Below are positions 27,811-37,092 of a stretch of 58,157 nt of DNA, piece by piece; positions within the stretch are counted from its first letter, which is position 1; each line of letters starts with the position of its first letter. Origin of the DNA: an uncultured Clostridium sp. (GTDB taxonomy: Bacteria; Bacillota; Clostridia; Clostridiales; Clostridiaceae); assembly GCA_900540255.1 (NCBI GenBank), contig UQFE01000017.1, forward strand, positions 1-58,157. Direction: 5' to 3'. The notes beneath the pieces were generated by a model, which made no database searches, had not been told where the DNA came from, and was given only the letters and a program-made list of their open reading frames with translations. Position numbers and translations under genes: made by a program.

Positions 27811-29070
27811 ATTCTTAATTTCATTAATTATATCTTTTAAATCTTCTTGATTTATTTCAATCATATCTTCTCTTTTAACCATTTTAGGTACTAAAAGCAC
27901 CCCTAATATTTTATTTCTAGGTTGTATATTATATTCTAATACTTGTCCCGAATTATTCTTTATCTTAATAGAAATCTTAAATATACTTTCTTTAATAGCT
28001 TTAAATATATCAACTTCTGATTTTATTTTTTCTCCATTTACTTCTATAATTTTATCTCCACGCTTAACTCCAACTTCATATGCTGGCGAATTTGGAGTAA
28101 CTTCAAGAATCATTATTCCTTCATCATCACTAACGTATAAATATTGACCCTTTTTTTCTACATTAGCTTCATATCTCATAATAAATTCATAAACTAATGG
28201 TAGATAAATAATAGATATTATTTGTCCCAGTATATTAAGCGTTGCTAATTGAGCTATTAATACAATTGAAATACCATAAATTAAAATAACTGTGCCACTT
28301 CTTAATGACTTTTTCTTTTTTTCTTGAGTAAAAGTAACATTTCCATATCCAAGTATTCCGTATATAGGTATGGTTGCTACCATAGCAGAAGCTATTAAGC
28401 TTAATGTTTGGCTTTTATTTAATATTGGCCACCATGAACTAGCATTTAAATAAATTGAATCTGCTGGTGATGAACTATTAGTAAAAATCATTAATATAGC
28501 TATTGGAATAGGCCAATATCTACTAAAGGAAAATCCTCCAATTATCTTATCTTCTTTTTTTGTAAATACAGGTATTGCCCCTCTACTTCCATCAAACATT
28601 ATCAATATTCCTTCAAGTATATATATTACTCCAACAAGTGTTATTAATGATACTACATTTATATCCATTAATAACCTTATTCCAGTAATATTACTTGCTA
28701 CTTTTAATATAATTCCTATCATACCTAAAATTGCTGCTGAATAAGCATATGATACATACTTTTTCTTATAAAACAAACATAGTATTGATATCATAAATAT
28801 AAATTCTATACCTGAGGTTTCATTAAATGAAACTCCTAGTACCGTTAATATAACAGTACCAACTGCACCTGCTAGTATGCCAAATACAATTTGAGACAAT
28901 GTTAATTCAAGGGGTGTATTAACCCCCTCTCCTAATGTCATTTTTTGGATTGATACAATTCTAATATTTTTAAAATAAAATATTATCCCAAATATAAAAA
29001 GCATAAGTAAATGCATTGGCTCAATTATTGCTATTGATACAGATTTTAAACTATTAATTATTAAATCCAT
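27802..29070 (-). CDS. PDZ-domain multipass membrane protein, MinJ-like
   Basis: 422 aa. About eight transmembrane helices cover residues 15-290, followed by a cytosolic PDZ domain (about 310-385) with GIMILEVTPNSPAYEVGVKRGDKI. The architecture and the place next to ctp and ftsEX match Bacillus MinJ, which links DivIVA to MinD at poles and septa. Sequence similarity to MinJ itself cannot be measured here, so that name is by architecture and synteny. It starts 15 bp after the ctp stop, behind GGAGGC, and is surely co-transcribed with it. Confidence 0.8.
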   Translation of the reverse strand: MDLIINSLKSVSIAIIEPMHLLMLFIFGIIFYFKNIRIVSIQKMTLGEGVNTPLELTLSQIVFGILAGAVGTVILTVLGVSFNETSGIEFIFMISILCLFYKKKYVSYAYSAAILGMIGIILKVASNITGIRLLMDINVVSLITLVGVIYILEGILIMFDGSRGAIPVFTKKEDKIIGGFSFSRYWPIPIAILMIFTNSSSPADSIYLNASSWWPILNKSQTLSLIASAMVATIPIYGILGYGNVTFTQEKKKKSLRSGTVILIYGISIVLIAQLATLNILGQIISIIYLPLVYEFIMRYEANVEKKGQYLYVSDDEGIMILEVTPNSPAYEVGVKRGDKIIEVNGEKIKSEVDIFKAIKESIFKISIKIKNNSGQVLEYNIQPRNKILGVLLVPKMVKREDMIEINQEDLKDIINEIKNKK

Positions 29071-29084
29071 ACTGAGCCTCCTAC

Positions 29085-30353
29085 TTAATTCTTATCTCTA
29101 ATTACCTCTAGAGCCTTTTTAAATTGTGGATCAATGTTTCTATCATAATCCTTTTCTAATATTTCTTGTGGAATTTCCACTGTAATATCTGGTGTTATTC
29201 CAGTACCATGAATATTTTCTCCATTTGGAGTATAATACTTAGAAGTTGTAACTTTAAGTCCTCCCATATCATTTGGCAATACCTTTAATTGTTGAACTAT
29301 TCCTTTTCCAAATGTAGTTGTTCCTATTGTTATAGCAGCTCCATGATCTCTTAATGCTCCTGTAACAACCTCTGATGCACTTGCACTTCCACCATCAACA
29401 AGTACAACTAGTGGAACTCCAATTGCATCTCCTCCAATTGAATTTGAAACAACCTTTTTATTATATTTATCAATTGTATAAGTTACTACTTCTCCTTCTG
29501 GAATAAAATTAGAAGCAATTTTAACACATTCATTTAAGTATCCACCTGGGTTTCCTCTTAAATCTAATATTAGTTTTTTCATTCCTTCATTTTTTAATTC
29601 ATTTAATTTTTCAGTAAACTTATCACTTACTTCTTCATCGCTAAAAGTACTTATTTGAATATATCCAATTCCATCTTCAATAATTTCACCTTTTACTGAT
29701 TCTGTTTTAATTTCAGCTCTAACTATGGTTACTTCAAATGGCTCTTCAATTCCTTCACGTTTAATAGTTAGTGTAACTGGTTCTCCTTGATTACCCCTAA
29801 CTCTTGAAACAACTGCCTCTGTATTTAAATCTGTTACTTCATAATCATCAACTTTTAAAATTATGTCTCCAGCTTTAAGTCCAGCTTGTTCTGCTGGTGA
29901 ACCTTCAACAGGTGCTATTATAGTTATATTATTATCTCTAACTCCTAATTGAGCTCCTATTCCATAAAAGCTTCCTTGACTTGATTCCATAAATTTATTA
30001 AATTCTTCTTTATCCATATAAACTGTATATGGATCTCCAACTGCATTTGCCATTCCCTTCATTGCACCTTCAAGAAGTTTTTCATCATCTATTTCTCCAT
30101 CATACATGGAAAATAACATACTTCGCAAATTAAATAAATTAGAATATTTCCCTGAATCTCCAATTTCCTCTAAGTCTGCAACTGCTTTTTTAGGAACAGC
30201 TCCACCTATAACTATTCCCTTAGTTGCTAAGTTATTTCCTAAGTAAAAAGCTGCAAAATAAGTTACTAAAGCAAATACTATTACTATTAAACCTTTTAAG
30301 AATTTATGTGTTTTTTTCCTTGGCTTAATTTCTTCTCCATTTAAATTATCCAT
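29085..30353 (-). CDS. S41 family C-terminal processing protease (CtpA/CtpB type)
   Basis: 422-aa secreted or membrane-anchored serine protease. N-terminal transmembrane anchor (about 20-40), a PDZ domain (about 125-210; GIGAQLGV...GSPAEQAGLKAGDIILKVDD) and the S41 catalytic domain. The Ser/Lys dyad is visible as Ser325 in GGSASASE and Lys350 in TFGKGIVQ; the family motif LRGNPGG lies at 265-271. In Bacillus the CtpB enzyme cleaves SpoIVFA during sporulation; CtpA-like enzymes also process wall proteins. It lies between ftsX and the MinJ-like gene, as in Bacillus. The start is ATG behind AAAGGAG. Confidence 0.93.
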   Translation of the reverse strand: MDNLNGEEIKPRKKTHKFLKGLIVIVFALVTYFAAFYLGNNLATKGIVIGGAVPKKAVADLEEIGDSGKYSNLFNLRSMLFSMYDGEIDDEKLLEGAMKGMANAVGDPYTVYMDKEEFNKFMESSQGSFYGIGAQLGVRDNNITIIAPVEGSPAEQAGLKAGDIILKVDDYEVTDLNTEAVVSRVRGNQGEPVTLTIKREGIEEPFEVTIVRAEIKTESVKGEIIEDGIGYIQISTFSDEEVSDKFTEKLNELKNEGMKKLILDLRGNPGGYLNECVKIASNFIPEGEVVTYTIDKYNKKVVSNSIGGDAIGVPLVVLVDGGSASASEVVTGALRDHGAAITIGTTTFGKGIVQQLKVLPNDMGGLKVTTSKYYTPNGENIHGTGITPDITVEIPQEILEKDYDRNIDPQFKKALEVIRDKN

Positions 30354-30411
30354 AAATACTTATCTCCTTTCTGTATATTAATATTTATTTAATTTTACCC
30401 CTTATTTGCTT

Positions 30412-30450
30412 AAAACTACAACCCATAATAATTAATGAGTTGTAGTTTTT
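30412..30450 (-). terminator. Terminator of ftsEX
   Basis: AAAACTACAACCCA / TGAGTTGTAGTTTT stem with a short AT loop and T run on the minus strand, between ftsX and ctp. Confidence 0.8.
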
Positions 30451-30496
30451 AAATAATTTCTATATATATTTTTGCCTAATTAACATACTCTATATA

Positions 30497-31387
30497 CTAT
30501 ACAATTAAGAATTTTCTTAATGCAAATATACTTCCTATAGCTCCAATTAATATTCCTCCGCCAACAAAACAAGCTAATAATGTAGTTAAAACAAATTGAG
30601 GTTGTACTAAATTTACTATAAACATAGATGAAACTATCCATTTAAATACTGCATTATATGCAAAATATAAAACTATACTTGATAATAATGCCCCAATAGC
30701 ACCAATTACTATACCTTCAATAACAAATGGCCATCTAATAAACCAGTCTGTTGCTCCAACAAACTTCATAATTCCAACTTCTCTTCTTCTTGAGTAAACT
30801 GTAAGCTTTATTGTATTCATTATTAAGAATACAGATACACCAATAAATACTATAAATAAACCTATACCAACTATTTGAACTACATCAACAAACTTACTTA
30901 TTGTATCAATAACTTCTTGTTGATTTCCTATACCTTCAACACCAGTCATACCTTCAACTAATTTAGCTACTTCTTCAGCATAAGATGGATCCTTTAAATT
31001 AACTATAAATGAACTTGGTAGTGGATTATTATTTAAATCATATCCTTCTAATAAACCTTCATTGCTTCCTAAATTTTCTTTTAAATTTAAAAAAGCTTCA
31101 TCTTTTGATTCATATTTAACTTCACTAACTTGAGGAGATTCCAATAGCTTTAATTCTATTTCTTTTTGATCAACTAATTTTATATCTTCTCTAAGATACA
31201 CTTGAATTTGAATCTTTGATGCTACATCTTCAATACTTTTATTGAAATTTAATGCTAATAAAGTAAATGTACCAAAAACGAAAAATGTTATTAATACTGT
31301 AATCATAGCAGCAAAACTGATTGTCCTATTTCTCTTTATGCTCTTAAATGCATCGACTATAAAATAGTTTAACGTGCTAATTTTCAT
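30497..31387 (-). CDS. ftsX: Cell-division ABC transporter permease-like FtsX
   Basis: 296 aa. One N-terminal transmembrane helix (about 20-45), a large extracytoplasmic domain (about 50-165) and three C-terminal transmembrane helices: the FtsX/MacB-like four-TM topology. The motif VYSRRREVGIMKFVGATDWFIRWPF precedes the last pair of helices. With FtsE it controls extracellular peptidoglycan hydrolases (in Bacillus, CwlO). An upstream in-frame ATG is possible, but AGGGGATG upstream fits the ATG at 31387. It overlaps the ftsE 3' end by 11 bp, giving translational coupling. An NlpC/P60 hydrolase with a coiled coil lies about 16 kb to the right. Confidence 0.95.
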   Translation of the reverse strand: MKISTLNYFIVDAFKSIKRNRTISFAAMITVLITFFVFGTFTLLALNFNKSIEDVASKIQIQVYLREDIKLVDQKEIELKLLESPQVSEVKYESKDEAFLNLKENLGSNEGLLEGYDLNNNPLPSSFIVNLKDPSYAEEVAKLVEGMTGVEGIGNQQEVIDTISKFVDVVQIVGIGLFIVFIGVSVFLIMNTIKLTVYSRRREVGIMKFVGATDWFIRWPFVIEGIVIGAIGALLSSIVLYFAYNAVFKWIVSSMFIVNLVQPQFVLTTLLACFVGGGILIGAIGSIFALRKFLIV

Positions 31388-32063
31388 TTTCGTACATCCC
31401 CTTTCTATCATCTCTTACTATCATTCCCTTATCAATAGCTATAACTCTCTTTTGCATATTATCAACTATGTCTTTTGCATGCGTAGCCATTAATATAGTA
31501 GTTCCTGCCTTGTTTATATCTTCTAATAATCCCATAATCTCTTTTGCTGTTTCTGGATCAAGGTTTCCAGTAGGCTCATCAGCAATTAGTACTGATGGAT
31601 TATTAACAATAGCCCTTGCTAATGATACTCTTTGTTGTTCTCCTCCTGATAATTCATTAGGAAACATTTTATATTTATGTGATAATCCAACTAATGACAA
31701 TACCATAGGTACTCTTTTTCTAATTTCTCTTTGTGATGCTTCAACAACTCTCATTGCAAAGGCAACATTTTCATATACATTTAAAGTTGGTATTAACCTA
31801 AAATCTTGGAATACCATACCTATTTTTCTTCTATAGTATGGTGTTTGTCTTCTAGTTACCTTAGATAATTCTTTATCTGCAACTATAATTTCTCCCATTG
31901 TTGGCTCTACTTCTTTTAATAACATTTTTATAAAAGTAGATTTACCTGCTCCAGAAGGACCAACTAGAAAAACAAAATCTCCTGAATTAATTTTTATATT
32001 TACATTTGATAATGCTTTTACATTATTATCATATACCTTAGAAACGCCCTTAAACTCTATCAT
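31377..32063 (-). CDS. ftsE: Cell-division ATP-binding protein FtsE
   Basis: 228-aa ABC ATPase. Walker A GPSGAGKST (35-43), signature LSGGEQQRVSLARA, Walker B VLIADEPTGNLDP. The family start MIEFKGVSKVY and near-standard length (228) are typical of FtsE. It forms a cytoplasmic complex with FtsX, and ATP cycling activates wall hydrolases outside. The start is ATG behind AAAGAGGTG. No terminator separates it from the YitT genes upstream, which are 118 bp away. Confidence 0.96.
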   Translation of the reverse strand: MIEFKGVSKVYDNNVKALSNVNIKINSGDFVFLVGPSGAGKSTFIKMLLKEVEPTMGEIIVADKELSKVTRRQTPYYRRKIGMVFQDFRLIPTLNVYENVAFAMRVVEASQREIRKRVPMVLSLVGLSHKYKMFPNELSGGEQQRVSLARAIVNNPSVLIADEPTGNLDPETAKEIMGLLEDINKAGTTILMATHAKDIVDNMQKRVIAIDKGMIVRDDRKGMYENEN

Positions 32064-32181
32064 AAATACACCTCTTTATAACATTCATTTCTATATCTTG
32101 ACAAACTATAAAGCCATTATAACATACAACTATCTATAATACCAATATTTAAGCTATATTTACCTAATATTACTATTATGA

Positions 32182-33018
32182 TTAATATTCTGTAAATCCC
32201 ATTCCTAAAACCTCTGTAGATTCATTTACAGTTAAAAATGCATTTGGATCTATATTTTTTATAGATTTTTTTAACTCAATAAACTCTTTAGTACTTAAAA
32301 CAGTATAAATTACTTTTATATCACTTCCTGTATATCCACCATTTCCATTAAGTACTGTACATCCTCTATCAATATTTTTGATTATATGATTTACTATTTC
32401 TTTTTCCTTTGCTGTTATTATAAATACTTGTTTACATGTATTAAATCCATCAATAAATTTATCTATTATCAACCCAATTAAAATAACACTAAAGAATCCA
32501 AATAATCCCTTATCAACCCCAAAAACACTTATTGCTGCCATACAAACAAATGAATCTGTAAGTAAAACAGAAATTCCTATACCAATAGGCGTAAATTTAC
32601 TTATTATAGCTGCTATTATGCTAGTTCCTCCTGTAGAAGCATCTTGATGAAAAACTATTGCAGCTCCCATTCCTAAAATAATTGATCCAAATACACTTGC
32701 TAAAAACATATTTTCAGTAAGTACAGTTGGCTTAAAAACATTTTCAATTATCCACATAAATACAGATAACATTATTGTTGCATAAATACTTTTTGCACCA
32801 AAGCCTTTTCCTAATACAACAAAAGCTAATGCAAATAATACAATATTAAGAACAAGAATGACTACACTAGTATCTAATCCAAAAACCTTATTTATAACTA
32901 ATCCTATACCTGAAACTCCTCCAGCTGCTATATCGCATGGAAAAAAGAAATACTCAAGTGCAATTGCTGTTAATGCTACTCCAATTGTTATTAGTAAATA
33001 TTCTTTAATCTTTTGCAT
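32182..33018 (-). CDS. YitT family membrane protein (paralogue 1)
   Basis: 278 aa. Five to six transmembrane helices (DUF161 repeat) cover about residues 8-190, followed by the cytosolic DUF2179 domain (about 215-278), with CTVLNGNGGYTGSDIKVIYTVL. YitT proteins are of uncertain function. A homologue (yvjA) stands in the ftsEX neighbourhood of Bacillus subtilis. It is 19 bp after paralogue 2, behind AGGAGATA; the two share the pattern FFFPxxIAAGGVSGIGLVIN near the start. Tandem duplication followed by divergence is the simplest reading. Confidence 0.88.
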   Translation of the reverse strand: MQKIKEYLLITIGVALTAIALEYFFFPCDIAAGGVSGIGLVINKVFGLDTSVVILVLNIVLFALAFVVLGKGFGAKSIYATIMLSVFMWIIENVFKPTVLTENMFLASVFGSIILGMGAAIVFHQDASTGGTSIIAAIISKFTPIGIGISVLLTDSFVCMAAISVFGVDKGLFGFFSVILIGLIIDKFIDGFNTCKQVFIITAKEKEIVNHIIKNIDRGCTVLNGNGGYTGSDIKVIYTVLSTKEFIELKKSIKNIDPNAFLTVNESTEVLGMGFTEY

Positions 33019-33037
33019 AATTATCTCCTATCTTAAT

Positions 33038-33889
33038 TTAATCTTCGTCTATTCCAATAAAACCTTCTCCCATAACCTCATGAACCTCACCAACTGTTAT
33101 AAATGCATTTTTATCTATTTCTTTAATTTTATTTTTTAATTTTATAAATTCATTTCTATCTAACACAGTATATAATATTGAAGTATCTTTTCCTGTAAAT
33201 CCTCCAATACCTTTAATAAAAGTACACCCTCTTTCTAAATCATCTAAAATAAACTTACTTATTTCTTTATTTTTTTCACTTATTATTGTGATTTCACTTT
33301 TAGTTTTAAATCCAGCTATTATATTATCTATAACCACTCCATTAATTATAACTGCTAATAGACCATATAACCCAATATTTATTCCAAAAGTAACTGCACC
33401 TAATAAAGTTACTAAAAAATCAACTATTAATAAGGATTTTCCTATTTCAATATGAAAAAATTTATTTAAAATTTTTGCAATTATATCAGTTCCTCCAGTT
33501 GATGCATTAGCATTAAATACTATTGCCATTCCAACTGCAGATATTAATGTACCAAATATAGTTGCTAATATCAAATCATTAGTAATATTAATTGGTATAA
33601 AAGTTTGCATTATCCACATTGATGTTGATAATAAAAAACTTGAATATATAGTTTTAGCTCCAAACTTTGCTCCTAATACTATTAATGCAACTATAAATAA
33701 AATAGCATCCATCATTAAAACTAAGGGTCCTATAGATATAAATGGTATATAATGATTTATTACAATTGCTAAACCAGTTATTCCACCTGCAGCAATATTA
33801 TTAGGTTCAAAAAAATAAACTACTGAAATTGCAACTAAAAATATTCCAATTGTAATTAGAGCAAATTCTTTAATACTCTCTCTTTTCAT
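33038..33889 (-). CDS. YitT family membrane protein (paralogue 2)
   Basis: 283 aa with the same layout as its downstream neighbour: multiple transmembrane segments, then a DUF2179 domain with CTFIKGIGGFTGKDTSILYTVL. The open frame extends 15 codons upstream, but AAGGAG sits 8 bp before the ATG at 33889 and that start aligns with the paralogue. Function unknown; membrane location is seen from the sequence. It is transcribed towards ftsE. Confidence 0.88.
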   Translation of the reverse strand: MKRESIKEFALITIGIFLVAISVVYFFEPNNIAAGGITGLAIVINHYIPFISIGPLVLMMDAILFIVALIVLGAKFGAKTIYSSFLLSTSMWIMQTFIPINITNDLILATIFGTLISAVGMAIVFNANASTGGTDIIAKILNKFFHIEIGKSLLIVDFLVTLLGAVTFGINIGLYGLLAVIINGVVIDNIIAGFKTKSEITIISEKNKEISKFILDDLERGCTFIKGIGGFTGKDTSILYTVLDRNEFIKLKNKIKEIDKNAFITVGEVHEVMGEGFIGIDED

Positions 33890-33995
33890 ACACTTACTCC
33901 TTATAAAATAACTTTTTGTATTATTTTTCCTCATTATATATTATTTTATCCTATGTATTTTAACACACTTTTCTATTAAATACCTTATTTGATAA

Positions 33996-34025
33996 TAAAA
34001 AAACTGCGATTTTAAATCGCAGTTT
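33996..34025 (-). terminator. Terminator of the transketolase operon
   Basis: ACTGCGATTT / AAATCGCAGT perfect 10-bp stem with a T7 tract on the minus strand. Confidence 0.88.
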
Positions 34026-34054
34026 CAGTGGTAAATAGCTGTTTGTGGTATATA

Positions 34055-35005
34055 TTAAAATTTATTTTTTAAAATAATTGCTTCTTTAACTTTATTAACT
34101 ATATCTTGAGCTGTTAAATTATAAGCCTTTAATAATTCTTCTGGCTTACCACTTTCTCCAAATACATCTTTAATTCCAACTCTTAAAACTGGTATTGGAT
34201 ATTCTGTAGTAACAGCTTCTGCTACTGCAGAACCTAATCCCCCTATTATGCTATGCTCTTCAGCAGTTACAATAGCACCTGTTTCCTTAGCAGATTTAAC
34301 TATTAATTCATTATCTAAAGGTTTAATTGTATGTATATTTATAACCTTTGCACTAACTCCATCGTTAGCTAAAATTTGTCTTGCTTCCATAGCCGCATCA
34401 ACCATTATACCTGTTGCTATTATAGTAATATCCTTTCCATCTGCTAAAGTAACACCTTTTCCTAATTTAAATTCATAAGTTTTTTCATCATTTATTACAT
34501 TAACTGCAGCTCTTCCTAATCTTACATAACAAGGCCCTTCATAATTTGCTATAGTCTTTATTGCTGCTTTAGTTTCAACAGCATCTGCTGGTGATATAAC
34601 TACCATATTTGGTATACTTCTCATTAATGATAAATCTTCAACAGTTTGGTGAGATGCTCCATCTTCCCCAACAGTTAATCCTGCATGTGTAGCACAAACT
34701 TTAACATTTAATTTAGGATAACAAATTGAATTTCTTATTTGTTCAAAAGCTCTTCCTGCTGCAAACATTGCAAAAGTACTTACAAATGGAATTTTACCAC
34801 AAGTTGATAATCCAGCCGCAACTCCCATCATATTTGCTTCAGCAATACCCATATTAAAAAATCTTTCTGGAGAAACAGCTTTGAAATCAGCTGTTTTAGT
34901 AGACTTAGATAAATCTGCATCTAATACTACTACATTTTCATTTTCTTTTGCTAATTCTGCTAATGCTTTTCCATATGCTTCTCTTGTAGCTATCTTATTA
35001 CTCAT
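34055..35005 (-). CDS. Transketolase, C-terminal subunit
   Basis: 316 aa: the pyrimidine-binding and C-terminal domains of transketolase as a separate polypeptide. It has the catalytic region GIAEANMMGVAAGLS and TVGEDGASHQTVEDLSLMRSIPNM, typical of transketolase/DXS-type enzymes. With the N-terminal subunit it moves two-carbon units between sugar phosphates in the non-oxidative pentose pathway using thiamine diphosphate. The start overlaps the previous stop by one base (TAATG) behind GGAGGAAAC. Split transketolase is common in clostridia and archaea. Confidence 0.94.
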   Translation of the reverse strand: MSNKIATREAYGKALAELAKENENVVVLDADLSKSTKTADFKAVSPERFFNMGIAEANMMGVAAGLSTCGKIPFVSTFAMFAAGRAFEQIRNSICYPKLNVKVCATHAGLTVGEDGASHQTVEDLSLMRSIPNMVVISPADAVETKAAIKTIANYEGPCYVRLGRAAVNVINDEKTYEFKLGKGVTLADGKDITIIATGIMVDAAMEARQILANDGVSAKVINIHTIKPLDNELIVKSAKETGAIVTAEEHSIIGGLGSAVAEAVTTEYPIPVLRVGIKDVFGESGKPEELLKAYNLTAQDIVNKVKEAIILKNKF

Positions 35006-35829
35006 TATCTGTTTCCTCCAATCTCAGCTAAAGCTTTTTCACATTGTTCCTTACTTGGTGCCACACCATGCCATCCTGCATCATTTTCCATAAATGATAC
35101 ACCTTTACCTTTAATAGTCTTACAAACTATTACTGTAGGCATATCTTTACAATTTCTTGCCTTTTCTATTGCATCTATTATCTCATCATAATTATGTCCA
35201 TCAATGACTAATGCATTCCATCCAAAAGCTTCAAACTTTTTATCTATTGGAGATGGATTCATAACCTCTTCTATATTCCCATCTATTTGTAGACCATTAA
35301 AATCCACAAAGGCAGTTAAATTATTTAACTTATAATGTGCTGCACACATAGCAGCTTCCCAAACTTGCCCTTCTTCTAATTCACCATCACCTAAAATAGT
35401 ATATACTCTATAATCCTTTTTATCTAATTTTCCAGCTAAAGCCATTCCTACAGCTGAAGAAATTCCTTGTCCTAATGAACCTGTTGACATATCTATTCCT
35501 GGCAAACATTTCATACTTGGATGTCCTTGTAATCTTGAACCAAATTTTCTTAAAGTAGATAATTCCTCTACAGGAAAAAATCCCTTTCTAGCTAATGCAC
35601 TATATAAAACTGGTGCTGCATGGCCCTTTGATAATACAAATCTATCTCTATTTGGATTTTTAGGATTGTTTGGATCTATATTCATTTCTTTAAAGAAAAG
35701 TGTAGTTACTATATCTGCAGCAGATAAAGACCCACCTGGATGTCCTGATGCTGATTCTGTTAACATTGAAACTATATCTTTTCTTATTAATTTAGATATT
35801 GATTTTAATTCTTCTACATTATTAACCAT
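35005..35829 (-). CDS. Transketolase, N-terminal subunit
   Basis: 274 aa, the thiamine-diphosphate-binding half. TPP motif GDGELEEGQVWEAAM...NLTAFVDFNG; substrate-site His in SGHPGGSLSAADI and SKGHAAPVLYSAL. It pairs with the C-terminal subunit encoded immediately after. The start is ATG behind GGAGGTT. An imperfect dyad around 35928-35980 lies about 100 bp upstream and may be an operator. Confidence 0.94.
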   Translation of the reverse strand: MVNNVEELKSISKLIRKDIVSMLTESASGHPGGSLSAADIVTTLFFKEMNIDPNNPKNPNRDRFVLSKGHAAPVLYSALARKGFFPVEELSTLRKFGSRLQGHPSMKCLPGIDMSTGSLGQGISSAVGMALAGKLDKKDYRVYTILGDGELEEGQVWEAAMCAAHYKLNNLTAFVDFNGLQIDGNIEEVMNPSPIDKKFEAFGWNALVIDGHNYDEIIDAIEKARNCKDMPTVIVCKTIKGKGVSFMENDAGWHGVAPSKEQCEKALAEIGGNR

Positions 35830-35927
35830 TTGTAAACCTCCGTTACAACAATTTATATTAATATTCTTTATTATACTCTATAATTATATAAATTACCCAA
35901 ATTTATTTTATCATACCACAAATTATT

Positions 35928-35980
35928 TGTATACACTATTTTTTCAAAAAGTATAACACTTACACAAAATAGTATACATT
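35928..35980. promoter_or_regulatory. Inverted repeat upstream of the transketolase genes
   Basis: GTATACACTATTTT (35929-35942) and AAAATAGTATAC (about 35967-35978) form a dyad with a two-base bulge and a 24-base spacer, in the promoter region of the transketolase pair. It could be a regulator site; no protein can be named. Confidence 0.35.
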
Positions 35981-36025
35981 ATTAATTGTTTTTGAATTAA
36001 TATTATAATTTAATGTATAATTAAA

Positions 36026-36123
36026 GGGGATGTCGCATTAATAATAAACACTACAATATATTGTGTTGATTTTTATTTTTTAAAACAATATATTGTGTAT
36101 AAAAGTTTTAGTGCGACAGCCCC
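36026..36123. mobile_element. 98-bp MITE-like element with GGGG-TGTCGCA ends
   Basis: The ends GGGGATGTCGCATTAA and TTAGTGCGACAGCCCC are imperfect inverse copies of each other (two substitutions in the outer 13). The interior has two copies of ACAATATATTGTGT (36053-36066 and 36085-36098). There is no coding capacity. Termini beginning GGGGCTGTC are typical of IS1182-type insertion sequences, so this may be a non-autonomous relative; that is inference. The flanks TATAATTAAA and ATTAATTATA are near-perfect inverse copies, as if the element had landed in a palindrome. Together with 35981-36025 it fills the gap between the transketolase promoter and endoA. Confidence 0.6.
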
Positions 36124-36145
36124 ATTAATTATATTATTAAATTAC

Positions 36146-36499
36146 TTAAGCTAGACTTATACTTATAAGTAATGATTTATCTACCTTTTTCATATCTGTT
36201 TCAGTCATATGCCCTATTTTTTCTTTTAATCTTTTTTTATCTAATGTCCTTATCTGTTCCAAAAGAACAACCGAATCTCTATTTAGTCCGTATTCTTCTG
36301 AAGAAATTTCAACATGTGTTGGAAGCTTAGCCTTATTAATTTGAGAAGTTATAGCTGCTACAATAACAGTAGGACTATACTTATTTCCTATATCATTTTG
36401 TATTATAATAACTGGTCTAATTCCACCTTGTTCTGAACCTATAACCGGACTTAAATCTGCATAAAAAATATCCCCTCTTTTTACAACCATAGTAGTCAT
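36146..36499 (-). CDS. ndoA: EndoA/MazF-type mRNA interferase toxin
   Basis: 117 aa, the standard size. MazF/PemK fold signature [40 protein letters not shown], followed by LPTHVEI and [13 protein letters not shown], closely matching Bacillus EndoA, which cuts RNA at UACAU sites. A longer open frame starts 27 bp upstream, but GGAGTG is correctly placed only for the ATG at 36499 (or the next ATG three codons on). Eight bp after the antitoxin gene, in the conserved antitoxin-toxin order. In Bacillus this pair follows acpS-ydcC-alr; here alr is absent. Confidence 0.94.
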   Translation of the reverse strand: MTTMVVKRGDIFYADLSPVIGSEQGGIRPVIIIQNDIGNKYSPTVIVAAITSQINKAKLPTHVEISSEEYGLNRDSVVLLEQIRTLDKKRLKEKIGHMTETDMKKVDKSLLISISLA

Positions 36500-36507
36500 T
36501 AAAAATA

Positions 36508-36768
36508 TCACACTCCGCACAGCCATTTCTCATATTCATTTATATCATCGAATTTATATTTAAGTGACTTTTGTGATGAACTTCCGCATCCTGCTATTTC
36601 TAAATTAATTTTCGACATTTCCTTGTAACCATTCTTCATTAATTCAAAGAATTCACATGATTCGTTATCATCACTATATACTATTAAACTTTCCTTAATA
36701 AATTTACTACTTTTTTTTAAATCATTTTTAAATTTAAAAATTATTGTGTTATCTATTTTTTTTGACAT
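36508..36768 (-). CDS. EndoAI-like antitoxin, divergent
   Basis: 86 aa. The N-terminal part ([21 protein letters not shown]) is a plausible but divergent ribbon-helix-helix. The C-terminal toxin-binding segment [21 protein letters not shown] matches the LMRRGYMEMAKINLNIS segment of Bacillus EndoAI. Position directly before endoA and a strong GGAGG site support the call. It would neutralise EndoA and autoregulate the pair. A TTTACA, 18-bp spacer, TATAAT on the minus strand about 40 bp upstream is a likely promoter. The gap upstream (36769-37092) has no gene. Confidence 0.8.
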   Translation of the reverse strand: MSKKIDNTIIFKFKNDLKKSSKFIKESLIVYSDDNESCEFFELMKNGYKEMSKINLEIAGCGSSSQKSLKYKFDDINEYEKWLCGV

Positions 36769-37092
36769 TTTGGTCCTCCTAAGAGCTCTATTTTTCTACA
36801 TATAATAAAATTATATTTCAAATAATGTCATTTTGTAAATAGAAAGACCTTTAAATAACACATTTTCTATATTTACCACAAATTCTATTATTTTAAAGTG
36901 TTATTATATGATTATTCTTAGTAATCACTATGTACCCACTATTTCATCTTAAATATATTCTAATAAATTAAATATTTTAATAGGCTAAATTTTCAAATAT
37001 ATTATCTTCATATAATTATTTATCTTTTGTGTTTTTAATATTAATCATTACGTTTTTATACAAAATAATAATTCAGTACCTCTAAGCTCCCC

